DNA from: Trichococcus flocculiformis
GTDB lineage: Bacteria; Bacillota; Bacilli; Lactobacillales; Aerococcaceae
DNA length: 33,732 bases
Direction: 5' to 3'
Assembly: GCF_900113645.1 (NCBI RefSeq)
Contig: NZ_FOQC01000027.1
Location: 1-33,732 of the forward strand
The notes beneath the pieces are model-generated. The model ran no database searches, was not told the origin of the DNA, and was given only the letters and a program-made list of their open reading frames with translations. Within the stretch, counting starts at the first letter, position 1. Each line of letters starts with the position of its first letter. This document shows, in pieces, positions 16,214-23,491 of this stretch. A program made the translations under genes and the position numbers.

Positions 16214-16880
16214 TTTCCTCCTGCGAAGGGCTTCCCTGCCGGAGGAATTCACACAAAATGATCATTACCTCCGACCACCGCGGCTTCGTCGGAGCACGGC
16301 CACCCGCCACGCATCATCCTCCGGCCAGCATTCTCTCACCGGAGGAATTCACACAAAAAGATCATCACCTCCGACCACGGCGGCTTCGCCGGAGTTCGGC
16401 CACCCACCACGCATCGTCCTCCGGCCAGCATTCGCTCGCCGGAGCTGATGTATCCGGCGCAAGGCTGTTCTCCGATGAGAGAACCGCTCATCGGAGCTGA
16501 CAAATTCCTCCGGTTAGGGGCCTCTCGCCGGAGGAAATCACCAAAAAAGATCATCACCTCCGACCACGGCGGCTTCGCCGGAGCACGGCCACCCACCACG
16601 CATCATCCTCCGGCCAGCATTCGCTCGCCGGAGCTGATGTAGCCGGCGCAAGGCTGTCCTCCGATGAGAAAACCGCTCATCTGAGCTGACAAATTCCTCC
16701 GGTTAGGGGCCTCTCGCCGGAGGAAATCACCAAAAAAAATCATCACCTCCGACCACGGCGGCTTCGCCGGAGCACGGCCACCCACCACGCATCATCCTCC
16801 GGCCAGCATTCGTTCACCGGAGTTGATGTATCCGGCGCAAACCTTACCTCCGACAGGGTCACTCTTCATCGGAGGTAGGT
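16214..16880. repeat. Palindromic repeat array B2 with a 189-bp tandem
   Basis: The core CACCTCCGACCACGGCGG starts at 16366, 16555 and 16744, exactly 189 bases apart, with only a handful of differences between units 1 and 2. A shorter first unit begins near 16266. Each 189-base unit has four hairpins (pitch about 47): GGCGGCTTCGCCGGAG; CTCCGGC/GCCGGAG; CTCCGATGAG/CTCATCGGAG; CCTCCGG/CCGGAGG. Because 189 is divisible by three, it produces long but spurious ORFs. The third unit is diverged at its end. Confidence 0.9.
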
Positions 16881-16886
16881 CCGCGC

Positions 16887-16918
16887 AAAAAGACCAGTGC
16901 GGCCGCACTGGTCTTTTT
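16887..16918. terminator. Bidirectional terminator after the pRiA4b ORF-3-like gene
   Basis: GACCAGTGCGG and CCGCACTGGTC form a perfect 11-bp stem flanked by AAAAA and TTTTT, so it can act in both directions. It ends six bases before the stop codon of the minus-strand gene. Confidence 0.85.
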
Positions 16919-16923
16919 ATGGT

Positions 16924-17655
16924 TCAATTCTTCCGGTATTTGTCTTCGATGATGAAATAGTTATCGTGGTTGATCTGGTCCCACTCGGTCTTCTTGTAGT
17001 CCAGGTATTTCAGGGAGTTGTTGATCCAGTCGGGGTCGTACTCTCTGAACTCTTGTGAGTCGGCCCATTCTTTCATTTCCGCATATTCGGGGTGTGATGG
17101 ATCGCGGTAGATTTTCAGGAACTCCTCGAAACCACCCAAGCCACCTACATCTTCAGGCGGAGCCGATTCGGCACCATCGAGCAAAGTCGGGTAACCAAAG
17201 TGATAATCATCCACAATCTGTTCAAGAGTGATCAGAAACTCCCATCCGTCGCCAAAATCGTACGAATAGCGAATCTCTTTGTATTTTTCTAGATACTTGT
17301 CGATTTTAATCCGGGATGGTTGGCGCACCACAGTTTTCATTAAGCGCTCCAGACTGGACCGTTGAAATGATCCAATTGGCGCCAGTCTTAGTCGTTCTTC
17401 ATATTGCTTTTTATTTTGCTTGTAATATTGATACTCCTCAAAGCTTTCTTCGTCATTCGTGACAGTGATATTTTCTGCCGACAGATCAAATTCGTAGAGA
17501 TGGTAGCCGCCATAAGAGCCTCCGCTCAGGAAATTGGTCACGGTTTGGATGACGTCGTGCAGGCGCCTGAACGTCGCATCGGCGGGCATGACCACCCTGC
17601 GCCAGATCAAGGGATATGAATCCAGAAGTTCGATTTTGATGATATATGCTTTCAT
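16924..17655 (-). CDS. Plasmid pRiA4b ORF-3-like family protein
   Basis: 243 residues. The start MKAYIIKIELLDSYPLIWRRVVMPADATFRRLHDVIQ, the YHLYEFDL strand, and the later RYSYDFGDGWEFLITLE and PPEDVGGLGGFEEFL segments are diagnostic of the pRiA4b ORF-3 family, also annotated as IS1096-type TnpR-like. Such proteins are common in mobile and accessory DNA, with no firm biochemical role. About 45 residues between the two halves (TNDEESFEEYQYYKQNKKQY...) form a charged insertion. AAAGGA lies seven bases before the ATG. The gene has its own terminator and follows array B2. Confidence 0.85.
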   Translation of the reverse strand: MKAYIIKIELLDSYPLIWRRVVMPADATFRRLHDVIQTVTNFLSGGSYGGYHLYEFDLSAENITVTNDEESFEEYQYYKQNKKQYEERLRLAPIGSFQRSSLERLMKTVVRQPSRIKIDKYLEKYKEIRYSYDFGDGWEFLITLEQIVDDYHFGYPTLLDGAESAPPEDVGGLGGFEEFLKIYRDPSHPEYAEMKEWADSQEFREYDPDWINNSLKYLDYKKTEWDQINHDNYFIIEDKYRKN

Positions 17656-17730
17656 AATAAAATCCTTTCCATCGACAAATAAGGTTTCAATACATTTTGA
17701 ATGTTATATTTCAGAATCCCTATCTAATTT

Positions 17731-18432
17731 TTAGTCACCATCTTCAAGAAGTGTTTTAACCTTTGCAAAAAATTCCACAAGTAAGTATAGGTTCGCATGA
17801 TTTAAATCAAAATAGTTTTTTTTCGTTCCAAGACCTAAAGTGTTAGGCACATCTTTATGGCTTGCTAAAAAAACTAATAACTTAGACTTATGGATGTTTT
17901 TTGGATCAACAACATTAGGATCCCCCGTAATGAGACTCAAATAATTATCTATATATGGCATTATCAACGGATTATCTGGAATACTCAAGCACAAATCCTC
18001 CAGCATGTTACCAGTTATATCTTCTGGTTTTCCTGGAAGAATATATACACCTGTTGTTACGGATCCTCCTGACTCTGAAAAATCATTCATATTATTTGGT
18101 GAAGGTAACCCGTTTTTATGCAAAATATGACGTACACTATCAAACGAACTATTGTGACTATTGTCAGCATCTCGGATGATCAACAAGATTTCAATTTTTT
18201 CAAATCCGGTCCTAGTAATCAATGCTCCAATCGAAGCATCAAGATTATTGATTCCCTGGATGCTCTCTATTTGAATATTGTCATTTAAGTTTAATGGTTC
18301 AAGTCGTTGATTTTTATTAAAAAACTTATTGAAGAAAGCTTCCTCATCTTTTCCTTCAACGAGCATATAGACACTCTTCGAAATAATCGAGGTAAAGGAT
18401 TCTTTATTTTTTTCAGTAGGCAAAGCTGGCAT
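17731..18432 (-). CDS. TOPRIM-like protein, DUF3226/DUF4435-type, partner of upstream ATPase
   Basis: About 233 residues. TOPRIM-type acidic motifs appear in order: VYMLVEGKDEEAFFNKFF (E26 and D29/E30), EILLIIRDADNS (D88, D90) and GNMLEDLCLSI (141-151), the pattern of DUF3226- and DUF4435-like nuclease-related proteins. The ATG at 18432 shares its A with the TGA of the ATPase gene (TGATG), and GGGAGG sits seven bases upstream. This coupling is strong evidence for a two-component system. The open frame starts at 18447, but that ATG overlaps the ribosome binding site. Relatives act as effectors (for example AriB in PARIS, TOPRIM domain in OLD), so an anti-phage role is inferred, not shown. Confidence 0.72.
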   Translation of the reverse strand: MPALPTEKNKESFTSIISKSVYMLVEGKDEEAFFNKFFNKNQRLEPLNLNDNIQIESIQGINNLDASIGALITRTGFEKIEILLIIRDADNSHNSSFDSVRHILHKNGLPSPNNMNDFSESGGSVTTGVYILPGKPEDITGNMLEDLCLSIPDNPLIMPYIDNYLSLITGDPNVVDPKNIHKSKLLVFLASHKDVPNTLGLGTKKNYFDLNHANLYLLVEFFAKVKTLLEDGD

Positions 18433-19523
18433 CACCGAACCTCCCATCCGTTAGAAACTGAAGTCTTCAGATTGTCAAACGTCAATCTTTTAGCTTGTGT
18501 CTCATTTTCTATTTGTTCTAATCTGAAATAAGCTAGTTGATCCTGATAAATCTCATCAGTTCCTTCAATGCAGGCATTTAAGAATTCATAACTATGTGTG
18601 CTAACGAATATTTGGCAGTTGTTCTCACTTGCAGCTTTTAGGATAGACATCCATATCTTATTTTGTACAGAGTAATGAATGCCATTCTCAATTTCATCAA
18701 TGAATACAATGCCATTCTTTGTTGTCAAAATAGCTAACAGAATAGAGGTAAGCCGACTAATTCCGTCACCCATAAATGACATCGGAATTTTTTTATTGAT
18801 TCCAATATCTACGTACAACATTGACTTATTATTAGCGAGAGAAACATTTGAGATTCCCTTAATTTTTGGCTCAATGATACGCAAAAAATCTATAAGTTTT
18901 TCTGACTCTCCATTGATATCAAGCTCACTATATTGAACAGCAACTTCAATTGGATTTTGGTACCCCTTAGAAGACAAAAATTTGCAATTCAGCATATTGT
19001 GCCTTGTAGCATGCTTAATATTAAATGATAGGTTGCTTAAAGATAAACCCAGATCAAAGGATTCCTTCTTATACCTGGCGTCAGAGTGTCTCACTGTCAT
19101 CATCAATTTCGTGTTTGATGAAACCAAATTATCATCTGTCTTAATAACACCATCCAGATTCTCCAAGAAAATTTTCTTATCATTAATTTCATTGTGAGAA
19201 AAAGGATCACTATACACTATGTCTAAGGTATCTTTTTCTGAACCTGTTGCTATTTCAATGGTTATTTTTTTTGAAGAATCATAACCATTAAATATTGGGA
19301 AGAAAATTTCTTCGGGAACAACCTGTAATTCTGTTATGCCTCTCCAGCTATATTGTTTTAACAAGAAATCTGGGCCTAAGCGATCATAAAACATAAATAT
19401 AGCTTCGAGTACAGTAGATTTTCCGGCGTTGTTCTTACCTCCAATAATGTTGAATTTTGAAAGTTGATTTAATTCAATATTTTTAATTCCTTTGAAGTTA
19501 CTTATCCGAACTTTATTAATCAT
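18432..19523 (-). CDS. ABC-type AAA ATPase (AAA_15/AAA_21, OLD-like), first gene of a two-gene defence-like operon
   Basis: 363 residues. N-terminal MINKVRISNFKGIKNIEL, Walker A GGKNNAGKST (28-37), signature-like SFMGDGISRL (249-258), Walker B IVFIDEIENGIH (D276, E277) and switch histidine H310 (FVSTHSYEF) give a complete SMC/ABC-like ATPase head. There is no long coiled coil. In OLD, PARIS and related systems such ATPases sense infection and control a TOPRIM nuclease. Here the TOPRIM-like protein is a separate gene overlapping by one base. A promoter with a TATAAT box lies at 19561-19589. The ribosome binding site (AAGAAG) is weak. Confidence 0.82.
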   Translation of the reverse strand: MINKVRISNFKGIKNIELNQLSKFNIIGGKNNAGKSTVLEAIFMFYDRLGPDFLLKQYSWRGITELQVVPEEIFFPIFNGYDSSKKITIEIATGSEKDTLDIVYSDPFSHNEINDKKIFLENLDGVIKTDDNLVSSNTKLMMTVRHSDARYKKESFDLGLSLSNLSFNIKHATRHNMLNCKFLSSKGYQNPIEVAVQYSELDINGESEKLIDFLRIIEPKIKGISNVSLANNKSMLYVDIGINKKIPMSFMGDGISRLTSILLAILTTKNGIVFIDEIENGIHYSVQNKIWMSILKAASENNCQIFVSTHSYEFLNACIEGTDEIYQDQLAYFRLEQIENETQAKRLTFDNLKTSVSNGWEVR

Positions 19524-19560
19524 TCTGCCAACTTCTTTCTATTGAGAATGCGTTTCCTTA

Positions 19561-19589
19561 ATTATACAGAATGCACGTTCGTTTCACAA
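19561..19589 (-). promoter_or_regulatory. Promoter of the ATPase/TOPRIM operon
   Basis: Minus-strand TTGTGA (19589-19584), a 17-base spacer and a perfect TATAAT (19566-19561). The first start codon is 38 bases past the -10 box. Confidence 0.65.
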
Positions 19590-19668
19590 CGGCATTACAC
19601 TTGCATTCGCTCAAATGAAGACTTTTTTTCAAACAATTAGAAGTGCAGAGAAAAGTATTTTTAAATCT

Positions 19669-20745
19669 CTATCGGTGGATCTTATCTTTATATCTCCCCA
19701 CTATCTCAACAATCCCATCCCCATACTTCTCGCACTTAACCTCCCCAAACCCAGAAACCTTCCTAAGCTCATCCAAATTCCGAGGCATCGCCTCAATAAT
19801 CGCCTCCAGCTGAAGATTGTTGTAGACATAATACGCCTTAACGCCTTCCGCTTTGCTGGTTTCGTAGCGATACTGCTTGAGCGCTTGGTAAATCGGCGTT
19901 TCGGTGATATCGATTTCGACCCGATCCGGCAGTGCTTCGACGGCTTCATCACGCACCTCACCACTATCGCTCAACAAATACTTCTCCGCATAATCAACAG
20001 TGTTCTCCTTATGCAACCCCACAAAAAAATCCGCCATCTCATACATCTCTTTTTCCGACGACGCCAGATCCTTGTTTTCGCGCAGCAGCCGCTTGATGTA
20101 GTCAATCAACTGGTCACTCCGAATAATCTGATCTTTAACGTTTTTCGGCGCCCGCTTCAGGTTGATGACGGTTTTCGGATTAGCAAGCACAATCACGGAT
20201 TTATGGAAATCACCGAAGGATTTCTCGAGCGCCATACGCATCAGCGGATTCCGTTTTTTTCCCAGCCGCAACGCCTTAATCATCTCCATATGCCGCACAT
20301 TCTGCGTAACTGGACTATAAATGCCTTCCTTTTTGCGCTTCCCGTTGAAGTCCAGCTCGCGGATAAACTCGCCTCGGCTGTTGACCTCAAGGTTGCCGAA
20401 GAGATTTTTGCATTCGACGACAAGGCAAAACTTCGTGGTGATGATGAGGTAGTCGATCTGCGCCGTCAGTCCCTCGTGCTCGAGGCGCAGATTGTGCAGC
20501 ACGATGATCGGCAGGTAGCTGTTGTTCAGCTCGAACGCGACGCTCTCCTCGCCGGCAATGCCGTACGCGAGCAGTTTCATATCGCGCTCAATCTGCGGCT
20601 TCACCCTGTCCGGCGCGGTGGCATGAATCTGCTGCAACCGCTCCAGCTGCTTCTTCGCATCGCTGTCGGCCTTATAAAAATCCGGTTTCTTCAGACCCAC
20701 CGGCTTTTGCGTAACCAATTCTTTGAAAGAATCAAAAACTCCCAT
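19669..20745 (-). CDS. NERD and HRDC domain protein
   Basis: About 358 residues. The NERD domain (about 65-190) contains LTAQIDYLIITTKFCLVVECKNLFGNLEV, with the D and ExK residues of the nuclease-like core. The C-terminal 75 residues (YQALKQYRYETSKAEGVKAY...LDELRKVSGFGEVKCEKYGDGIVEIVGRY) are an HRDC-like helical domain, as in RecQ helicases and RNase D, which binds nucleic acid. Start: ATG at 20745 is six bases from GGAGG; ATG at 20748 is only three bases from it. A decayed second copy exists near 33141-33280. A role in DNA processing or defence is inferred from the domain pair and island context. Confidence 0.85.
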   Translation of the reverse strand: MGVFDSFKELVTQKPVGLKKPDFYKADSDAKKQLERLQQIHATAPDRVKPQIERDMKLLAYGIAGEESVAFELNNSYLPIIVLHNLRLEHEGLTAQIDYLIITTKFCLVVECKNLFGNLEVNSRGEFIRELDFNGKRKKEGIYSPVTQNVRHMEMIKALRLGKKRNPLMRMALEKSFGDFHKSVIVLANPKTVINLKRAPKNVKDQIIRSDQLIDYIKRLLRENKDLASSEKEMYEMADFFVGLHKENTVDYAEKYLLSDSGEVRDEAVEALPDRVEIDITETPIYQALKQYRYETSKAEGVKAYYVYNNLQLEAIIEAMPRNLDELRKVSGFGEVKCEKYGDGIVEIVGRYKDKIHR

Positions 20746-20865
20746 CATAATCCTCCAATCTCTTTTGCGTAATTTTACAATTTGGATGCCTTATAAAATA
20801 CTCGCTCATAACTGAGCGAAACTGTCGAAGCGCCCACTTGGAACAGCTGACTTTCCCATACAAAA

Positions 20866-21000
20866 GCCCCCTGTCCTTCAAAAAAGAATTCATTCTGAAC
20901 AAAACGAAATACTTTAAAGAACAGAGGGCTGATTAAACTTTTTCTCAATTTGTTTTAAACAACTAATACAATATCAATTTTACTATATCCAATCAGATTA
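20866..21000. repeat. Dispersed repeat copy 1, upstream of the NERD-HRDC gene
   Basis: About 135 bases matching 33301-33435 in the same orientation, including CGAAATACTTT, ACAGAGGGCT and the AT-rich block AATACAATATCAATTTTACT. The outer parts CTGTCCTTCAAA and TTTAAAGAACAG can pair, so the first 60 bases may form a long hairpin. The remaining gap between the NERD-HRDC gene and the next array contains a small CGCTCA/TGAGCG stem near 20806-20821 and nothing else. Confidence 0.75.
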
Positions 21001-21053
21001 AACTATGATTAAAAGTGATAATTTCTATATTTCTGATTTGATATTGTTAGTAA

Positions 21054-21125
21054 ACGGCGGCTTCGCCGGAGTTCCATATCCAAATAATACTCACCTCCGG
21101 CCAACGTTCACTAGTCGGAGTTGAG
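21054..21125. repeat. Palindromic repeat B3 (short copy)
   Basis: Contains CGGCGGCTTCGCCGGAGTT and CCTCCGGCCAACGTTCAC followed by TAGTCGGAGTTGAGC, the first two modules of the family-B unit. It lies upstream of the nucleotidyltransferase gene. A TATAAT at 21217-21222 could be that gene's -10 box, but no convincing -35 is seen. Confidence 0.75.
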
Positions 21126-21260
21126 CTTTATTTGATTGCTTTAATTCAGTTGCGATAGTGCTCGTCGGATTAAGTTGTAGAAGCAACAAGAAGCCTCAAT
21201 TAGATCAGTGCGTATATATAATATGAGAAGTTTGTGTAGAAGAAAGGTGAGGAAAGTTGC

Positions 21261-21806
21261 ATGTTTACTAACGAAAATATCAGTACGGATGAAATTCGTG
21301 ATAAGTTAAGTCTATTAGATAAATTCTGCCATGACCAGGGTATTAGAGCAGAATTCGTTGTAGTGGGAGGCTCTGCTATGAACTTACTACTTGCTAAAGA
21401 GAATATTGAATTTCGTGGAACCCATGATATTGATATTGCCGGGCTTTATACAACTAGCCGGGACCAGCTGTATCAGTATTTACCCAAATTAGGCATTGAA
21501 CCAGTCGATGGTGTTCTGCTCCCAGAAGTATCTGAATTTTTGAATTCTGAAAACATACAATCTTTCGATGATGACTATTCAAATTTAACGGTCTATCTCC
21601 CATCCTACGAAATGCAAGCCTGCATCAAATCTTTGACAGATAGAAGAAAAGATTATGAAGACGTCATGAATAGTGGTATTTTAGATTGTTGCGATATTCA
21701 AAAACTTATCGGTCTCATAGAGGAGTACAAAGATTACATTTTAAATCCCAATCCACTTTATAGTTATTATTCAGACATTCTGGTTGAATTGCAAAAAAGG
21801 CTTTGA
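21261..21806 (+). CDS. Nucleotidyltransferase-fold protein (DUF6036/AbiEii-like), possible toxin
   Basis: 181 residues. EFVVVGGSAMNLLLA (31-45) followed by RGTHDIDIAGL (52-62) gives the GGS...DxD signature of the minimal nucleotidyltransferase fold, as in DUF6036 and AbiEii proteins. Relatives act as toxins that modify RNA or proteins, or as antitoxins that modify a HEPN partner. The C-terminal half (SLTDRRKDYEDVMNSGILDC) has the helical region typical of DUF6036. GGTGAGG is eight bases before the ATG. A 106-residue protein follows 38 bases downstream and is the likely partner. The pair is framed by family-B repeats B3 and B4. Confidence 0.72.
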   Translation: MFTNENISTDEIRDKLSLLDKFCHDQGIRAEFVVVGGSAMNLLLAKENIEFRGTHDIDIAGLYTTSRDQLYQYLPKLGIEPVDGVLLPEVSEFLNSENIQSFDDDYSNLTVYLPSYEMQACIKSLTDRRKDYEDVMNSGILDCCDIQKLIGLIEEYKDYILNPNPLYSYYSDILVELQKRL

Positions 21807-21844
21807 GATAGTATTATATAGGAAATGAAAGGAGGCAATGACAA

Positions 21845-22165
21845 ATGGTTCATGTTGATAAAATGTTGCGCGTTGTAAGCGACTGGAGACCATTGTATGA
21901 AGGCGAGCGCCAGAAAACAGTTCTTCACGTCCAGAACACTTTAGAAAAGCTATCGAATCAACCCGTTGAATTGCCAACTTTATACGACCAGTTATTGAAC
22001 TCTCCTGCCGATGATCAAACAAAACGAGACGCTGTAAAAATGGTGCGTGTCCTCTATCATACATTAGACGTCAACGATGAAGAACAAGCTGCAAATGAAG
22101 CCTATTTAAAAGAACTACGTCAAAAAAGAAAACCCTTATCCGCGGTTGTAAAAAAGCTACGATAA
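21845..22165 (+). CDS. Small conserved-looking protein of unknown function, partner of the nucleotidyltransferase
   Basis: 106 residues, predicted mostly helical and charged, with no recognised domain. The N-terminus MVHVDKMLRVVSDWRPLYEG and the lysine-rich C-terminus (KELRQKRKPLSAVVKKLR) are the most distinctive parts. A strong AGGAGG lies nine bases before the ATG. It is followed at once by a terminator, so the two genes form a bicistronic unit. An antitoxin or regulatory partner role is inferred from the arrangement only. In AbiE-like systems the regulator precedes the enzyme, so this order is different. Confidence 0.7.
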   Translation: MVHVDKMLRVVSDWRPLYEGERQKTVLHVQNTLEKLSNQPVELPTLYDQLLNSPADDQTKRDAVKMVRVLYHTLDVNDEEQAANEAYLKELRQKRKPLSAVVKKLR

Positions 22166-22181
22166 ATGAGCTATCGCAAAC

Positions 22182-22233
22182 AAAAGAAGCTAAGTCTCCT
22201 GCCTACAAGGTCGGATGGCTTAGCTTCTTTTTT
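22182..22233 (+). terminator. Rho-independent terminator of the nucleotidyltransferase operon
   Basis: AAAAGAAGCTAAG (22182-22194) pairs with CTTAGCTTCTTTT (22219-22231), followed by further T residues. It is a strong stem 16 bases past the stop codon. Confidence 0.9.
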
Positions 22234-22282
22234 GCTTATATCTTTTCACCGGTGTTGTCCACTCTCTTTTGGTGAAGCTCAC

Positions 22283-22400
22283 TTCTGCCGGAGGAGGAGA
22301 TCCCAAAAGGCGATTACCTCCGACCACCGCGGCTTCGCCGGAGTTCGGCCTCCCCACAACGCACTCAACTCCGGCTAGCGTTTGCTAGTCGGAGTTGAGC
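22283..22400. repeat. Palindromic repeat B4
   Basis: Contains TGCCGGAGGAGGAGATCCCA, CGACCACCGCGGCTTCGCCGGAG and the perfect-arm variant ACTCCGGCTAGC/GCTAGTCGGAGT with a GTTT loop. The arm sequence differs from other B copies while pairing is kept. The remaining 22401-22510 shows only an AT-rich tail before the XRE gene end. Confidence 0.8.
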
Positions 22401-22510
22401 TTGTTATGCGGGTGCTTAGCTTCGGTTGGAGTAGGCCTCGTCGGTGTTGGGATGCCACCGATTTAATTCTTTTATTTTTTTGCTGTAGACTACGCAATCA
22501 AAAACAATCA

Positions 22511-22816
22511 TCAACGAATTTCGATGTGCACATCTTTTCCCAATCCCTTAGCTATTTTGATGAGGAAGTCTAATGAAGGGTTGTAAGAACCACTCTCGAG
22601 TCTGGAAATGTTGGACTTTCTGGTTCCAGCTCTTTTAGCCAGCTCTTCTTGAGTCATCTTCATCTTTTTTCTTGCTTCGATGATTTGTGAAATCAACTCG
22701 TATCTTGGCTGTAGCTTGTCGTATTCTTCATGAAATTCAGCATCTTCCATCATTTGCGCTTTAATGTCGTCAAACTTTACTCCTGCAGATTTTGTTTTAA
22801 CATCCAATTTACTCAT
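22511..22816 (-). CDS. XRE-family helix-turn-helix regulator (HigA-like)
   Basis: About 101 residues. The C-terminal 60 residues are a helix-turn-helix: RKKMKMTQEELAKRAGTRKS, then NISRLESGSYNPSLDFLIKI and AKGLGKDVHIEIR, close to HigA antitoxins. The N-terminal 40 residues (FDDIKAQMMEDAEFHEEYDKL) resemble those fused to HigA when HigB is encoded upstream. ATG 22816 is eight bases from GAGG; the frame is open to 22834. No HigB-like gene is visible upstream, which is occupied by repeat DNA, so it appears to be an orphan regulator or a solitary antitoxin. It probably represses itself through the palindrome at 22864-22881. Confidence 0.85.
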   Translation of the reverse strand: MSKLDVKTKSAGVKFDDIKAQMMEDAEFHEEYDKLQPRYELISQIIEARKKMKMTQEELAKRAGTRKSNISRLESGSYNPSLDFLIKIAKGLGKDVHIEIR

Positions 22817-22863
22817 CACTGCAACCTCTTTCATATTCCTCTTTAGAAACTCCTCAGCATTAT

Positions 22864-22881
22864 GTTATCATATACGATAAC
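22864..22881 (-). promoter_or_regulatory. Palindromic operator over the XRE gene promoter
   Basis: GTTATC-ATATAC-GATAAC is a perfect palindrome of six-base arms, 48 bases upstream of the XRE start. Minus-strand TATGAT inside it could be the -10 box. Autoregulation is inferred. Confidence 0.5.
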
Positions 22882-23017
22882 TTCATTCAAATGATAAATT
22901 GTGTTTACATAAGCGCATCCAAGTGGGCAGACATCACATAAATATCTCTAACTCTTCTTAAACAGATGAATGTAGCTACTGACGACACCTGACACTTTCG
23001 AACGACGAGCAGATTCT

Positions 23018-23370
23018 CTGCCGGAGGAGAACACCCAAATAAATCAGCACCTCCGACCACCGCGGCTTCGCCGTACTTCAGCCGCCCGCAACGCATCCAG
23101 CTCCGGCGAACATTCTCTCCCCGGAGCTGGCCTCGCCGGCGCTGTCTATCTTACGATGAACGGCCTTCTCATCGGAACTGGCGATTTCCTCCTGTGAAAG
23201 GTTGCTCTGCCGGAGGAAAACACTCAAAAAGACTATCACCTCCGACTACCGCGGCTTCGCCGTACTTTAGCCACCCACCACTCTTTCTCCTCCGGCCAGC
23301 ATTCGCTCATCGGAGTTAGTTACCCTGCAACAGTTCCACTTCCGGTTAGCTAGGCTCTCTCCGGAGGTGG
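23018..23370. repeat. Palindromic repeat array B5
   Basis: Two long units with cores CACCTCCGACCACCGCGGCT (about 23049) and TATCACCTCCGACTACCGCG (about 23236), plus CTCCGGC/GGAGCTGG and CCTCCTGTGAAAGG...CCGGAGG modules. In both cores the usual CGCCGGAG is changed to CGCCGTAC, breaking one arm. It directly precedes the RloA-like gene. The stretch 22882-23017 holds no recognisable feature. Confidence 0.85.
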
Positions 23371-23421
23371 GCTAGCCGGCGCAACTCTGTCATCAGTTGG
23401 ATTATCCAGACCGGATATTAA

Positions 23422-23442
23422 ATTTGAGAAATTTTCTCAAAT
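23422..23442 (+). promoter_or_regulatory. Perfect palindrome upstream of the RloA/RloB-like operon, candidate operator
   Basis: ATTTGAGAA-ATT-TTCTCAAAT has nine-base perfect arms and ends 49 bases before the rloA-like start. A weak promoter (TTCTCA, 17 bases, TATATT at 23457-23462) would overlap its right arm. An alternative is TTGCCC-17-TATGAT (23468-23473), but its leader would be too short. The binding protein is unknown. Confidence 0.5.
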
Positions 23443-23491
23443 ATTTGCCCGACACATATATTTAGGTTATGATGTGTTTGAGGTGATGACA

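Noticed and set aside
16258-16788. Long open frames on both strands over array B2
   Set aside because: The 189-base unit is a multiple of three, so frames stay open by repetition. Translations are proline/arginine/glycine-rich with no ribosome binding sites.
19615-20772. A 385-residue plus-strand open frame opposite the NERD-HRDC gene
   Set aside because: It is the antisense shadow of a gene with clear NERD and HRDC motifs, and its translation has no recognisable domain.
22166-22378. A 70-residue plus-strand frame directly after the nucleotidyltransferase partner
   Set aside because: It runs through the terminator hairpin and repeat B4, so it is unlikely to be translated.
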